DNA of 64,000 bases from Dipteris shenzhenensis (Eukaryota > Polypodiophyta > Polypodiopsida > Gleicheniales), in the NCBI GenBank assembly GCA_047967505.1, contig CM106539.1; one strand, 5' to 3'. The notes below the pieces were generated by a model that searched no databases, was not told the origin of the DNA, and was given only the letters and a program-made list of their open reading frames with translations. This document shows positions 11,346-23,520 of the stretch, in pieces (position 1 is the stretch's first letter; every line of letters begins with the position of its first letter). Made by a program: the position numbers and the translations under genes.

Positions 11346-14300
11346 TTGGTTTGACCTTATTGTGTCCCTTCCCAATCTTTGTTGCACCCTTGGTTCTTAC
11401 TTATGCTTATTCAGTTGACTCTCTAGGCTATGATGTGCTAGCTTTATCCCTTTTGGCTTGTTTGCGAAGCTCTTTATTAAGGGATTTAGTTTGCAACCTC
11501 ATGATTACATTCAAGGATACTGATGACGCTTAGCTGTAAATTATTTTTCTGCATCTTCTACATAGTGTTTGTCTTTAGCACATAGAGAATGGAGCTTAAT
11601 CCAAAGCTTCTCTAAAAAATTCTCAACTACTTTTGGAAGATTTGAAAATAACTTTATGATAGCAAGATTTTGAATCATTCAAATATTTATATATAGTTTC
11701 CAAATTTGACATAATGGTGTACGAAGTAAACTAGAAGCTAAACTTTCATTGACGCACATTGTCTAGAAAAAAAAGGAAAGATAAATGGTTACTTCTGATT
11801 TCATGCCTCAAAATGGTTGTGCTATAGCTAATCTTCCAAGTTGCAGGCCATTTTGTTCCATCTGAAATGCAACTAAGCTTGTGATACATCTAGGCCCCCT
11901 AGAGAAGAGGGCTCTCCTACAACAAGAATTGTCTTGGAAGTAGATTCTACAAAGTGAACATCCATGGGCCATGTTGGAGAAGACAACCAAAAAGAGGATT
12001 GGTGGTAGGATAACTTTGTCATGACATTATTCCACTACAGGCAGCATGGCAAAATAGGCCTAGCCAAATTTTGACAAGTGGTAGATAGCCTTATCTACAA
12101 AATCACCATGAAAATGAAAATGGGTAATATAACTAATCCCAGTTGGGTCGAAAGCAACCAAGTTTAACCATAGTCCTAGTGATCATAATCAACATAAACT
12201 TAGGTTAGGTAATTTAACCTAGTTTGCCTGACTAAATTAGAGTGTAGGTCTTATTAAGGCATCCACTACTTAAGTGTAATTCACACATGATCTTACTCAT
12301 TAAAACTATTCACACATGATCCTTAAGGTCCAAAGAGCCATTTTTGCCTCTTTTCACCTTAAGTTTGAAACGTCATAAACTGAGCCAAATGAGGTCCAAA
12401 GTGGATAGAGTTCAAGCCCCAACCTTCACTCATTGAAAACCCAACTTTGCACAAAACTTTTAGCATAATTAATCCTTATTCAAAATCATTTAAAAGCCCA
12501 AACTAAGCGCATAGTGGAGCAAAAATCAACATGCCTTGGTCAACATTAATTAGAATTGGACGTATTCTTCACAAGTAGGTTTAGCCATTCATAGATAACA
12601 CTTGTCCTATAATTTTGAAGATATTTGGGCATATTTGACAAAGTGTTACTCAAAGGAGATACTTCATTGACAAATTGGCATTCTTGAACAAGAACATCAT
12701 CAATTGGAGAATTTCAACATGAAGGCAGAACAAGATTATGGAATCTTCATCAGCAACTACAATAAGATCATTTCAAGTTCAATTGAAAGAATTTTGTGGC
12801 AAAGAACATCATTTCGATCAACTCATGATGTCCAATCGACCATTGAATTGACGTTTTTTATATTTTGCAATCAATTGTCAATATCAAATTAACATAGTTC
12901 ATCTTTTTCATCAATGGCACATTCAAAAAATGGCAAGTCAACTTCAACTTATTAAGGAAAATTATACACTTGATATTCTATGAATCATTGATTCTTTAGG
13001 TCAAGGTCAACTTTTATGTGCAGCATCATGTTACTCTCAACAAATAGCCTCTATAGAAACCAAAGATTTCTCTTTGCAAGAAATTCATTTGACAAAAGAA
13101 GGATTTCAATTATCTTTGCATTAAGCAATTACTAGTTCAAGAGGGGGAGATACCTTCATCAAGATGGCATTTATGTTAGCAATTTGGTCATGTTCATCAA
13201 CATGTGAATTGACTTTCTCAATAAGTGACAATGCATATAAGGCTATTTGGTTGAGGTTGTTACTAGAGGATGTTAGAGTAGTCCAAGAGGATCCCTAAGT
13301 GATTTTTGTGGTGCCATTGCATTGGACAAGAATGAAATGGATCATGAGACATCAAGCATATGGACATCCACTACCATTTCATCAAACATCATGCGAAAAG
13401 GAAATTGTCTAGCTAGGCCAATGTTTCTCTTAGGACATGGTAGACAACTAGTTCACCAAATCCCTATCGCAGGTGAGGTGCAAAAGATTGTGATTGTTAA
13501 AAGGAATCACTTTCCCAAGTTTATCATCAACATTGTGACTCTAATACCATCCATTGTCGAAGGTACTGAGGTGTTAGATATATGACTATGAAATCAATGA
13601 TAGATTTGATGAGACGATGCTATTAGGAAAATCAAGACTTTCCAAAAAAGGGCTTTCCAAACTTTGATCAAATTTAAGCTATGGTCGGTTTTAGAGAATT
13701 TGAATTTTGATGAATCTAAATAAAACCTTCAGGAGAGAAAGTCAACACTTTGATGTGAGATAATGATTTCATAGAGCATAAGATGCAATGCACTTTTTCT
13801 TTTTACAAAATATGTGAGAATCAAAACTTGTGCCAATCAAAAGGTTTTCCAAACTTTGATCAAAATAAGGTGCTCAAATGATGATGTGGCAAATAGGTGC
13901 ATATGCTACAATTCAAGTGTTCTTTTGTAGCACATTGTGCTTAGGTGGTACATAGGGCTGAGGGGGCACTGTGTACCATGTGTTTGCTAAGGTGGTTGTT
14001 GAGGTAGAGTACCTATTTGGTAGTGATGACATGACACTACCATGTGTCCAATGGTGTGGTGGAGCTCTATCTTTTCTAGGTAGCTTCTGATCTACCACAT
14101 GATAGAGAACCACATGGAGTGTGGATGGAGCTTGTGGCTATAGCCTTTTATTGAAGAAGACAATGTGACGGCATGCGTCAAGATAATGAGATAGAGTTGT
14201 GGACATGGAGGTGCATTGGAGATTCTCCCATAGATGCTATAGGCTTTGTAGGAGACAAATGAGGCTTGACCAAGATGCTTTTGCATTGGTAAGGATGCCT

Positions 14301-15310
14301 TTATCAATAATGGAAATGTAAAGAATGGAGTTAATCAATGAAAATGATGTCCACTTTCACAGCAACTAAATCTATTTTCGGGCACATCCTAAGTAGGAGA
14401 TGGAGTTGAAAAAGTGACCTTTTCATAGTGTTCGTATGACTCTAGAGCTGCACATTAAATCAAGATATCCAACTAGTAGCGATGAATGAGAGAGGGGAAA
14501 GGCAAAAGCTAATAGAGGTGAATTCCTTGTACAATGAGAGTATCTATGGAACTTCTCTTGAATTTCCAAAAAAATCTACTTGCAAATTTAGTGATCAATT
14601 TGTTTAATGTTTGCCACCATTGGAGCTTGCAACTCTTTGATTCTTCCCTTCTCATGTAGCAAATCTAGTGCTAGACATGGATTGAAGAGGACAAGAGGGA
14701 CTCCAATCCTTTTAGGTCACTCACATGTGTTAAAAAGTAGTGTGATGAACCTATAATCATATTGTAGGGATTGTTTGCATAGGCTCAAAAGACCCTAAAA
14801 AATAGTAGCTATAAAGTTCTCATGTGAGCAGGACCTTTCTTCTAACCCTTTATTTTGATGCCAAAATAGAGTTGACGGCAGGCCTAGCTATGCACTACAA
14901 AGCTCGAGTTGTAAACAATTAGGCTCATGAGAGGACACATAGACAATGAATCCCTTGACTAATGAACATCTCAAGCTCTCGAAATCTCTCTCTGAAACTC
15001 AAATTCTCTATTTCTCAAAATCTCCAGATCTTTCTCTCTTAAAGAAACCTTAAAAATCATAAGAAAGCACACAATAAACTCTCAAGTCTTTCACAAAGGA
15101 GAAGAATACTAAAAGGAGCATAATAAGTTATCGAAAGCACCAAATTTGGAGCCTTCTAAATATTATCTAGAGCTTTTTAAAGACAAATGGAGAGGAAAGA
15201 GAGATCTACATAATGTAACTCAAGAATTGAAGAGATTACCTCATGGGGGGCTAGCTGTTGACTTGATGAAGTAAGGACTTATCACTCTCTAGAATAGATA
15301 ACACACCATA

Positions 15311-15490
15311 GGCTCTGATACCATGTTAGAAGATTGGGGGGGGAGAGAGAGGAGTGTACAGCAAACATGGAGAATGGTGCACATGTGTTGTGAACATATC
15401 AAGATATATACATCCTTACCCCTTAGGTTTAGGATTAGGTTTGTCCCTATGCCCTTATAGTCCTCTCTAAAAAGCAATTTACACTTTCCT
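15311..15490 (-). mobile_element. LTR fragment plus tRNA-iMet primer-binding site (copia-like), minus strand
   Basis: On the minus strand the LTR tail ends CTTCTAACA at 15324 and is followed at once by TGGTATCAGAGCC (15311-15323). That is the classic plant initiator-methionine tRNA primer-binding site. The LTR sequence matches the solo LTR at 5895-6221 (ttacactatt, tagtcctct, taggg.ttaggtttg), but only about half of it is left. No pol or gag sequence is readable to its left. Confidence 0.7.
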
Positions 15491-16547
15491 AAATATTAAG
15501 GTAATTTCATTCAAAATTATTATTCTCCATTATCATTTAGCTTGATATCATGATGTATTTTTCATAAAGCATCATGTTGCATATTAAAATCCAAGTAATT
15601 CAATTTTCGTATTTTATACAAGATACTCAATCTCATTATCCTCTAATGTGTGATTTGGCCCTTCAGTTATGTGGTCTAGAAAGCCCCACTTAGCATGAAA
15701 GCCAATATAGTGCATTTTGGTTTTACAAAAAGGCCTATAAATTGAATCTTTTGTTCCAAAATAAAGATTGACAATCACGTTATTTTTTCCCAACTTTAGA
15801 ACCTTAAACCACGAGCTCTACTCCACCTAGCTCCTAGTTGGGTAGGACAAGTTGGTAATGAGTTCTACTCCACTCTCCTAGTTGAGAGCAATGCAAGTGC
15901 TTGTCAACTACTAGTGTCACTCTAGCAGCTTTTGGAATGTTGCCAAAGAAGAAGGGGGTGGGAAGATGGGGAGAGATAAGGGGAAGTCAAGGGGAGGGAG
16001 GAGGATGAAGGGGAAAGAGAGGGAGAGGGGGTGGCAGTCACAAGGGCACTACAAGGAAACAAGAGAACATTAAAAACAACTCATTGAGAGAAAAAATCAT
16101 GGGGAGTTGGTGGTGGATGCGTTCAATGAGGGAGGACAAGTAAGCACTAAGAATTTGGGCAACTAGATATTAATAATAAACCCCTACTATCACATTCTAT
16201 TAAGACTATGTGGTTGACAACAATTCTTACAAGGGATGTTTAGCTCATCCCTATGTCTAACTTTGTGATTCTTAGGTCTAAAATAATAATCCTTGGGTGG
16301 GCTTGTGTTAACCATATGTCAACAAGAATGAGAAATGCAGTCTAGAGCAACTATGAGATCATTCTGTGTGTACACTAACAGCAAAGCTCCGCTTGTAATA
16401 TCTTGAGCTTGAAAGATGGTATGATGAATCTTAAAGGATGAGGATATCCAAAATTATCTCTAGAAAAGATCCAATCATATTTGCATAATCAAGATCTACA
16501 GAGATAAAGACTAAATCTAGAGAGAGAAAGACCAAAAGCCAACACTT

Positions 16548-16680
16548 TTTGAGGTCCCCCATTTTGTGGAGGGACTCAAAAGGTCCACCCACTTTGTGTA
16601 GGGAATTTAAAGGTCCACCCACTTTATGTAGAGACTCAAGAGTTTCCCGCTCTTTGTGTAGGGACTCATGAGGGACCAAA
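16548..16680 (-). repeat. ~33-bp tandem repeat, four imperfect units
   Basis: The units run ...ccacccactttgtgtagggact... and are spaced about 33 bp apart. Because 33 is a multiple of three, the minus strand reads as a repeated peptide of the form ESLHKVGGP within an 82-codon frame. I take it as a minisatellite and not a gene, since nothing supports translation. Confidence 0.75.
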
Positions 16681-16689
16681 ACAAAAGAG

Positions 16690-17690
16690 GTCCCACCCTA
16701 GACGTACCTATAGATCTTGTAGAGACCAGTGGAATGAAGCTCCCACTCTTTGGGGTTCAGTGTTCAAGCTCACTATTGTGTTCATGTGATTGATCTCCAT
16801 TGCATCCATGCTCCCTAAGACTATCGTCTTCTGGCATGCCATTACCCTTGCACTGCCTACTCCTACTCCCTACTCCTCCTCCCCCATCTTTCCTCCTTAT
16901 CTCCTCCATCATCCTCCTCCTCCTCTCTCTCCATCCTCCTCATCCTGTCTGCTCTTCCTCCTTCCTCCTCATCCCCTTCCATCTCCTCCTCCTCCTCCTC
17001 AACCCTTACCCCTCAAAGTCGCGAAGGAGACTAGCTCTCCACTCCTCAACCTTGGACTCCTCCTAAACCCTGAACCCTCTTTGAACCTTGGAACTCCTAG
17101 ATAGCTCTCTCAACCCTATACCCCTTCTGAACCTTGCAACCCCCTTCTTAACTCTTGAACTCTCATGGAGGTAAGAGCCTCCATCCATGATTGTGATCAA
17201 GTTTTCTTTCTCACCCATGCACGCATGATATCTGCTTTCCATGCTTTAGCCTACACCTCTCACTAGAATACAACCCGAGAAACTATGCTACACTTGTGAA
17301 CACCTATGCTACAATGAGCAGTGACATGATTGTAGGTGACCAACACCCTCAAAACCTAGACTTGGGAGAGATAGTGACAATATTTTGGCACCGTTGGCAG
17401 AGAGGTTAGCGCTTGAACCAAAAGCAAAGCACGTGTTTGCATGTGTGAAAAGGAATCCCCTTTGAAAAACCATTCAAGATACATCCCTCAAGGCAAAGGA
17501 GTGAGAAAATGGTTCCAATTGGTGCAAAAGGTTTGAGATTTACATCCTAAACAATGTTGACTTACATAAGCACATTAATACACTAATCACATAAAATTAA
17601 CCCTTAAACCCCCCACGTCCTATAAAATCACCTCCCCCCCTCATTTCTTTTCCCTCACTTTTCCAACCACTTCCATCTCTCCTCCATCAA
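16690..17690. other. Pyrimidine-rich tract and possible LTR end, no gene
   Basis: Between 16850 and 17010 the plus strand is almost pure CT (cctcctcc runs), giving spurious Pro/Ser/Leu open frames. Near 17378 is ttttggcaccgttggcag, which resembles the tRNA-Asp primer site used by Athila/Tat-type gypsy elements. If so, the preceding sequence would be an LTR, but I cannot find its partner. A TATA-like cctataaaatcacc lies near 17618. Confidence 0.35.
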
Positions 17691-17826
17691 CAAGTTCTTA
17701 CCAGTCTTCCTTGATGACTTGTACATACACTTAGGCAAAAAGGATCACTTGCAAGGCCTTGAAAATGTACTTAAGAAATGCATGAAGCTTTCTCATTCCC
17801 AGAGACACAAGAATAACATCCTCCTA
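17690..17826 (+). pseudogene. Ty3/gypsy reverse-transcriptase fragment
   Basis: One plus-strand frame reads VFLDDLYIHLGKKDHLQGL, followed by ENVLKKCMKLS. It contains FLDD in the place of the Y/F-x-DD catalytic box of gypsy reverse transcriptase, followed by the usual K..H...L..V...C spacing. Sequence on either side is not coding-like, so this is a ~45-residue relic. Confidence 0.6.
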
Positions 17827-17970
17827 ACCTTGATTCCGCATCCATAACTACCCTTCCATCGACTAGCCAGAGAAGCAATCAAAATTTGCGAAACATAAGG
17901 AGTATACCTGACACTCCTACATGCCTCGCAACCAATTAAACCACAATCGAAACCACCATCCACAATAGGG

Positions 17971-18300
17971 CAGCTCTGATACCAATTGTCACACCCTCAA
18001 AGGATTTAACTGTATCAAAACCATGGCCAAGTAACACACCACCCAACCATGTTGATCAGCCGCACCTAGCCCAGGCTAGTGTGCCTTGTGGAAACTACCA
18101 GCCCCACAAGCCAGGTCTCACCCCTAGCATCCCATATCGCCTGGTGAACAACTGCGCTAGTAGCTCCATGCTCTGCTCCCTCACTTGCTAGCATGTGCAA
18201 CGATGGCCCTGGCACTCCCTTTATAGCCTCAAGGAAGAGTGCTCGCTAAATCCCACCTGACACAAAGTCACAAGGCGGGGGAATACGCCATGATATGATT
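17971..18300 (-). mobile_element. LTR end with primer-binding site, minus strand
   Basis: On the minus strand an LTR-like tail ending GGGTGTGACA is followed after two bases by TTGGTATCAGAGCTG (17971-17985), an initiator-Met tRNA primer site. The LTR would run rightwards from 17987 and contains ggctataaaggg (near 18215-18228, minus strand) as a plausible TATA box. Its far end could not be fixed. The gypsy RT fragment immediately to the left is on the opposite strand, so the two probably belong to different insertions. Confidence 0.55.
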
Positions 18301-18646
18301 CTAGACCCAATATGCAAAGAGGCAACCAAGTTTGTGGGTGACATTTTCAATCATACAGGAGTGAAAAAATTACATATCAGTAAAAACTCTTACACTCCTT
18401 GGTAGAGAAAAGCTACAAGATTGGTCTCAACACATATTCGTGCTGCTAAAATAATGTAGGTATCCACCTCCCATCATGGCAAAAGCTACATTGCCCATTA
18501 ACTGGCCATTATAATTGGGTTTGTAATACAGTATGAGAAAGCCTCTACACCACCCTCCACACAAGAATTAAAAGACTTTGGAACGTTGATATTATCTCTG
18601 GAATGGGAACTAGAGTCCCCATCTGCTCTCAATGTGGATAATATGA

Positions 18647-19256
18647 ATGGCTGACAATCCAAGTAGATTTGAGAGAATAACAATGTGGATCCCTCCCAAA
18701 GAATTATCCAATTTGCTACCACAACAGACTGCTGACTTGAGGGAAGAAAAACAAGAGGGATCCATGCCACACAATGACTTGACAAGTGGTCCAGATAGTG
18801 TGCCTCTTCAAGAATCACAAGTCAACAATGTTGACTACTCTTCGGCTCTAGGGCCACAGCCCCAAATTGTCTCTAGTGACACTCTACAGCAGGTTGTTGC
18901 TTAGGAATAAGATCAAGATACCAAATGGGCACATGGGAGCCAAAAATATTATCAATACAAGCAAGGCAATAGCACATTCTAGATCATACAGCATCACAAT
19001 CAGCAATTGCAACAATGGTCAAAATTATTTGCTAGCGTGGCATCAAATGAGCAGCCATGAGAAACGGAGAGACAGATGATCCCATTGCTCCAAACCAAGT
19101 TGCAGAGTGCAAAGAATGAAGTTCATAAGCTCAAGTAAAGAATGGTAGAGCAAATACAACAATAGCTCCTTGTACAAAATGCTCTCTAGCAGAAATTAGG
19201 ACGGATGCCTTACAAGCTACAATTCTTCTCCAAGAAAAACACAGCTGAAACCTGAT
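18647..19256 (+). pseudogene. Decayed coding sequence with coiled-coil-like tail, family not recognised
   Basis: One reading frame stays open in character for about 200 codons but is cut by eight stops, most of them TAG or TAA in Gln-rich context. The first part, from ATG, is hydrophilic (MADNPSRFERITMWIPPK). The later part is heptad-like and rich in K, L and Q (LQTKLQSAKNEVHKLK). I do not recognise the family. It lies 560 bp upstream of a PIF1 helicase relic in the same orientation, so it may be the N-terminal part of the same lost protein. Confidence 0.45.
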
Positions 19257-19817
19257 AGCCCTCCCAATGAGGGGCTCTGGAAGGTCTCCAACCTTTTTGG
19301 CAGTCCTTGCAGTTGATCATTTAACACGCAGAGTTGGATTATCTCTTGTTCTTAAGCATTCAGTTCTTCTTTAACATTTGCAATTGCCTCCTTGATGCTA
19401 TGCATTCCTTCTCTAGTGCTTGAATTCGATGATTACCTTCTTTGAGGCTTTTTTGCAACTCATTGTTTATGTTTATTGTGGCTTGGATCAAATCCTCTTC
19501 AAGCAACAACCTTTCGTTGAAGTGTACCATTTATTTTTTCAAATCAACATAAAACTTGAATTTGGTAGAGGTATAGCTCGACCTCTTCCTTTCTACTCAA
19601 GGCATCCGATAGCTGAAGCAGCTCAACAATTCAAAAGTCTAAATCTTGCCTACACCTCAACACTGGGTAAGTATATAGAAAAGTGCATAGAGCTACAAAA
19701 TCAAAAGACAATAATTTCCAAGTTGGAACTTCAACTCGTGAGTCAAGCTAATGACGATGCGGAGGAGTCAATACAAGATCTGTTGCGAAATGTAAGCACA
19801 AGATAGGCCACAACACA

Positions 19818-21165
19818 ATGATGGACTCATTCGGTAATTACATATATCCAAGCACTCGACTCCTATGCTTCACAAACTACGTTCCTAATCACCACCTCGA
19901 GGGCTTCTTCTTCAACAAGTTATTAAAGAGGGTCCCATTCAAGAATGAGCATGAATTGATCTCAATATCCAATCAAACAGTATCGTACTTCCTTGAATGC
20001 CACATGCATGGAATCATCCATATAGAGCAGGACATCGAGACACGTGTCAACTTTCTATAAGGTCCATATGTTGGTCGATGATAAATGGCAACAATTGACA
20101 AACATGATCTTACAGAAGAGTCCTTTGTAGTCGCTTGAGGATACTTCTCTCACTCTTTTTGAAGATGCAATCGATGACACACTCGAGAGGAGCCGAATAT
20201 GAATTTTACAACTATTGGATTGAGTTCAAAGACATGGAGAACTTAACTTGGACCGAAGATCAAAGAGCTATTTCTACAACATTTTCTAGACAAGAGCAAG
20301 TTTCCACATTATCTATGGCACACCTCGCGCGAGGAAAAGAATCATGATCAAGTACATAACATATAATCACGTTCTACACGGGAAGTCTATAAATTTATCA
20401 GCAACAATGATTGATGTTGCGGCACTATGCTTGAGCCGCCTTGCAATAATAGTCCATTAATTTCCCCTACTAAAAAGAAGAACATTTCGTAGTTCACTCA
20501 ATAAATCAGATGATCGCTACTCTGTGTTACTCATTGCAAATACTATCATCATCGATGAGATATTTGTGATGCCAAATGATGAATCTATTGGTGCGATAGC
20601 TCTGTAATGTTTGCAACAACAATATTGTATAAATCCATTCCATAGGAATAAGCTAACTCTTTTTGGCAACATGCAACAATTGCCATTGGTGCAAGTGTAG
20701 AGTTGTCCCAAGAGACCCTTATCGGAAATCCCACATCAGCAACTCACCTTTTTTACGAATGGGTACATTCCACTACATGCATGCCTTGATTCGACATGCA
20801 TAAGATCCAAAGTTCAACAACTTCTTAAACATCATCTGCACAACAATACCAAACAACTGAAGACCATATCCAACAATATCTAGATGGTATGATGATTATA
20901 GACGAGGCAGCATTGGAATTTATCAATAGTGAGACCATTATTCTATGCACACACAGGGAAGATGCGCAATGATATAATGATGATATCTACTAAGATCACA
21001 ATTCTCAATAAATGACATTGTGCCAATCCAAGTATCGAAATGCTACTGACATTGGATCATAGATCCAAATTTCCATGGGCACGAGAATCATCCTAATAGA
21101 GAATATAGGAGCTACTAATGGAATGATAGCAACTATTCATAGCCTAAAGTGGCATGAAGTACTTT
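19818..21165 (+). pseudogene. PIF1-like DNA helicase relic (possibly Helitron-derived)
   Basis: Helicase motifs appear in the correct order through two frame changes and about a dozen stops. A Q-motif-like LTWTEDQRAI is near 20240. A degraded Walker A, IIYGTPRARKR (expected GTPGTGKT), lies at about 20310-20340. LSATMIDVAALCL lies near 20395. Walker B, IIIDEIF, is near 20550, and the motif-III word LFGNMQQLPLV is near 20655-20690. The C-terminal PIF1 hallmark appears as ILCTHREDAQ near 20940 and VGTRIILIENI-like residues near 21075. PIF1 helicases unwind DNA 5'-3'; in plants they occur as a nuclear/organellar enzyme and as the helicase of Helitrons. No Rep (HUH) motif or Helitron end was found, so the Helitron link is inference. 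The missing Walker A glycines show it is dead. Confidence 0.7.
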
Positions 21166-21169
21166 GTCT

Positions 21170-22285
21170 GTGCTCCTCTGCTTCAATACGGGTTGATCGT
21201 ACATTTTCCCACACGTCTCTATCATACATGTTTTCGTACTTCTCTACTATTGTTCCATACTACCTTCCTGTATAGATTTTGTGTGCAGATTCTACTTTCC
21301 ATATGATTTTCTTCTCCATGCAGGCTCCACATCTCCGTACAATTCTGTGCTCCTCTGCTTTTGTACAGGCGGGTTCACCATACAGATTTTCGTACTTTTC
21401 CACTGTACACATCTCCGTATACTTATCTGCACTTTGTCGATGCTGTTCAGTACAGTTTTTCACCATACATAGTTTCGTGCAGTTTTTCATACTCTTTGCT
21501 GAGCATTTTCGCATGTTGTTCCGTATAGCTCTGCTCCCATTTGTGTGGCCCTTCATGTTTCCTATTCTACATAGTTCTGTTTGGGGGGTGTGTGTGTGTG
21601 TGTGTGTGTGTGTACTTTCCCTGATCGCCCTACCCCATCGAGAACATTTTAGACCAGCCCAGTGGTTGGAAGAAAATGTTGTTATAGAGTAATGAGAGTG
21701 CAATTAATAGTTTGAAATAAGTGGTTAAGACTTAATCCTAAACAAACAACCACCGCACTAGTTATATTTTATTGCAAGTTGCAGTTAATGCTAAACCAAG
21801 GAAAATGTATTTCCTTATAGCTCAATGCTGGTTCTTGGAACTATTTTAGCTCAGTTAATCCTAAACTAAGGAAAATGTATTTCCTTGTGCAACCACCACA
21901 CTAGTTCTATTTTAGTACAAGTTGCAAGGAAAATGTGTTTCCTTGCAACCACAGCGTTGGTTCTTGGAACTATTTTAGCGCTTCTTGAAGTTAATCCTGA
22001 AACCAAGGAAAATGCACCAATTACTCTCGGGAGGGTCACTCACAAATATGTAAGCATAGCACGTGGGTGCAACACAAGGGATTTTACAAAGCTCTTGTTT
22101 ACACCATTTTCACATACATAAGGGTGCCCTTTGAAGGGGGTATTCACAGATTGAATAGAAAAAGGGTGTGTTTTATTCATGAAAATTTCATAGATAACGG
22201 ACTTTTAAATTAGGCCTTGAATGCACATGATATAGAGGATTTACATATGATATCTTCTATGCTAGCCAGCATTCTATTTCAAGTT
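21170..22285. other. Non-coding, with a (TG)n run and local duplications
   Basis: A (TG)12 run is at 21589-21612. Between 21735 and 22010 two words recur: ggttcttggaactattttagc (21829 and 21958) and ccaaggaaaatg.atttcctt (three times). The latter is itself an inverted repeat, aaggaaa...tttcctt. No gene is visible. Confidence 0.5.
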
Positions 22286-22339
22286 TAGCCTTTCCGGTAA
22301 GACATGATTTGAAGCCCATAGTGGCATTTAATGATACAC

Positions 22340-23110
22340 ATGGAAAGTGGCTTGTTATGCAATGTCTAATTCAAGGAGAAATTTTTTAGTTTGCCTCGTC
22401 GATCTATGCCTCACAATCATCTCGTGGCAGAGGTATGATATGGGATGATATGCAGAGGTATCCCTGGCATGATCATGCTTTCATTTGTGAAGACTTTAAT
22501 AATGCTCCTCAACAGGGAGATAATACATCTAGTTGAACTCATATGTTGGCCTTTGAAAGGGATCATTGGTCCCAACTTTTGCTTTAGCTTTGATTAACTC
22601 ATCTCTGGAAAGAATCTCAGCCATTTTTGTCAAGCTTTACTTTTCACCATAATGCATTGTCTTCTTATCAAGATGCCTAAATTGCTGGTACAGGGTCAAC
22701 CCATAGCATTATGATAATCTAACTACAAAAATGTGGGTGGATTATACCTTTGTGTATTCAGACCATGTCCCTCTATGGTTGAGAATTTCTTTGCATGACA
22801 TGCCAGATGATCGATTGTCACAGAGAAGGCTACTCATTGTAAACATCAATTACTTGCAACATGATGCTTACAAGGCAATGGTTTATGATGCGTGTCAACC
22901 TCTTTCTCATCAAACTCTCATTGATATGGATTATGCTTGGGATGCTTTTTTTGCTAGAATGCAATCTGTCATTAGGGACTGTGGTAAAAATTATATGAAG
23001 ATTTTAAGGGAAAATGTGGCTCAGGCAAAACAAAATTATCCATCTTTAATTGAGCTTAGTCATTTTCGTCCTCCCTCTATAGAAGAAAACACATCTATGT
23101 CAGGCTAGAT
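22340..23110 (+). pseudogene. LINE-A endonuclease (EEP) domain remnant
   Basis: The apurinic/apyrimidinic-type endonuclease that nicks target DNA for LINE insertion is recognisable by IYASQSS (for the NIYAP box) and FICEDFNNAPQ (for the GDFN box). In the frame at 22731-23108, YSDHVPLWLRI stands for the SDH box. Several stops lie between these motifs. The frame then runs into the L1 linker region before being cut at the LTR insertion. Confidence 0.75.
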
Positions 23111-23175
23111 ATTGTCTGTAACGTATTGATCACAAGAAAGCATTTGAATAGAAGACAAGAGTGAGACAAAGAGCT

Positions 23176-23520
23176 TGTTGGAATATGAAGCCAAAGTGAG
23201 TCAAAAATGTGTGTTCTAGTGTGTTCTAGTGTGAGTTCTAGTCTAGTGTGCCCTATGGATGCCACGTGTCATATTGGGAGCTATCCCATGTGCATAGGTG
23301 TTCATATGTGTGTGTGCGCTCTTATATAAGAGCTGTACTTGTCTAGTGTCAAATCAATCAAGTATCAAGCTACAAGCTCTTTGGTCTACATGTGAGTGCT
23401 CTCATTTTTGTTCATTGCTCTGGTCATTTCATTTCCATTTCATTATGTCTCCTTTTGAGTATCACTTCCTCTCTCCCTAGCCTACCCTCTCTCTCTCCCT
23501 CTTTCCACCATGTTCCTTCA
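23176..23520 (+). repeat. 5' LTR of the 23176-25271 element
   Basis: 345 bp, TG...CA. It contains a TATA-like cttatataagagc near 23322 and a (CT)-rich 3' end (accctctctctctccctc). The tgccacgtgtcat word (CACGTG G-box) is shared with the LTRs at 61574 and 63378. Confidence 0.9.

Larger units (their letters stand above)
9345..15310. other. Intergenic DNA without recognisable genes
   Basis: The stretch is AT-rich with many stops in all frames and no domain I recognise. A minus-strand frame at 9256-9567 overlaps the PPR start. It carries Arg/Ser/Phe-rich residues that could be a former targeting peptide in another frame, but this is weak. Short repeats occur: cttttccaaactttgatcaaa-like words recur near 13640 and 13845, plus the tandem repeats listed separately. 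Confidence 0.45.

Noticed and set aside
10978-11533. Frames of 81 and 122 codons downstream of the poly-C/(TC)n run
   Set aside because: They translate simple-sequence DNA and a short direct repeat; no domain or splice context.
16790-17104. Pro/Ser/Leu-rich open frames
   Set aside because: The DNA is a polypyrimidine tract; there is no domain and no plausible gene context.
21260-21703. 147-codon minus-strand frame with a run of His-Thr
   Set aside because: The His-Thr run is the translated (TG)n microsatellite; the remainder shows no domain.
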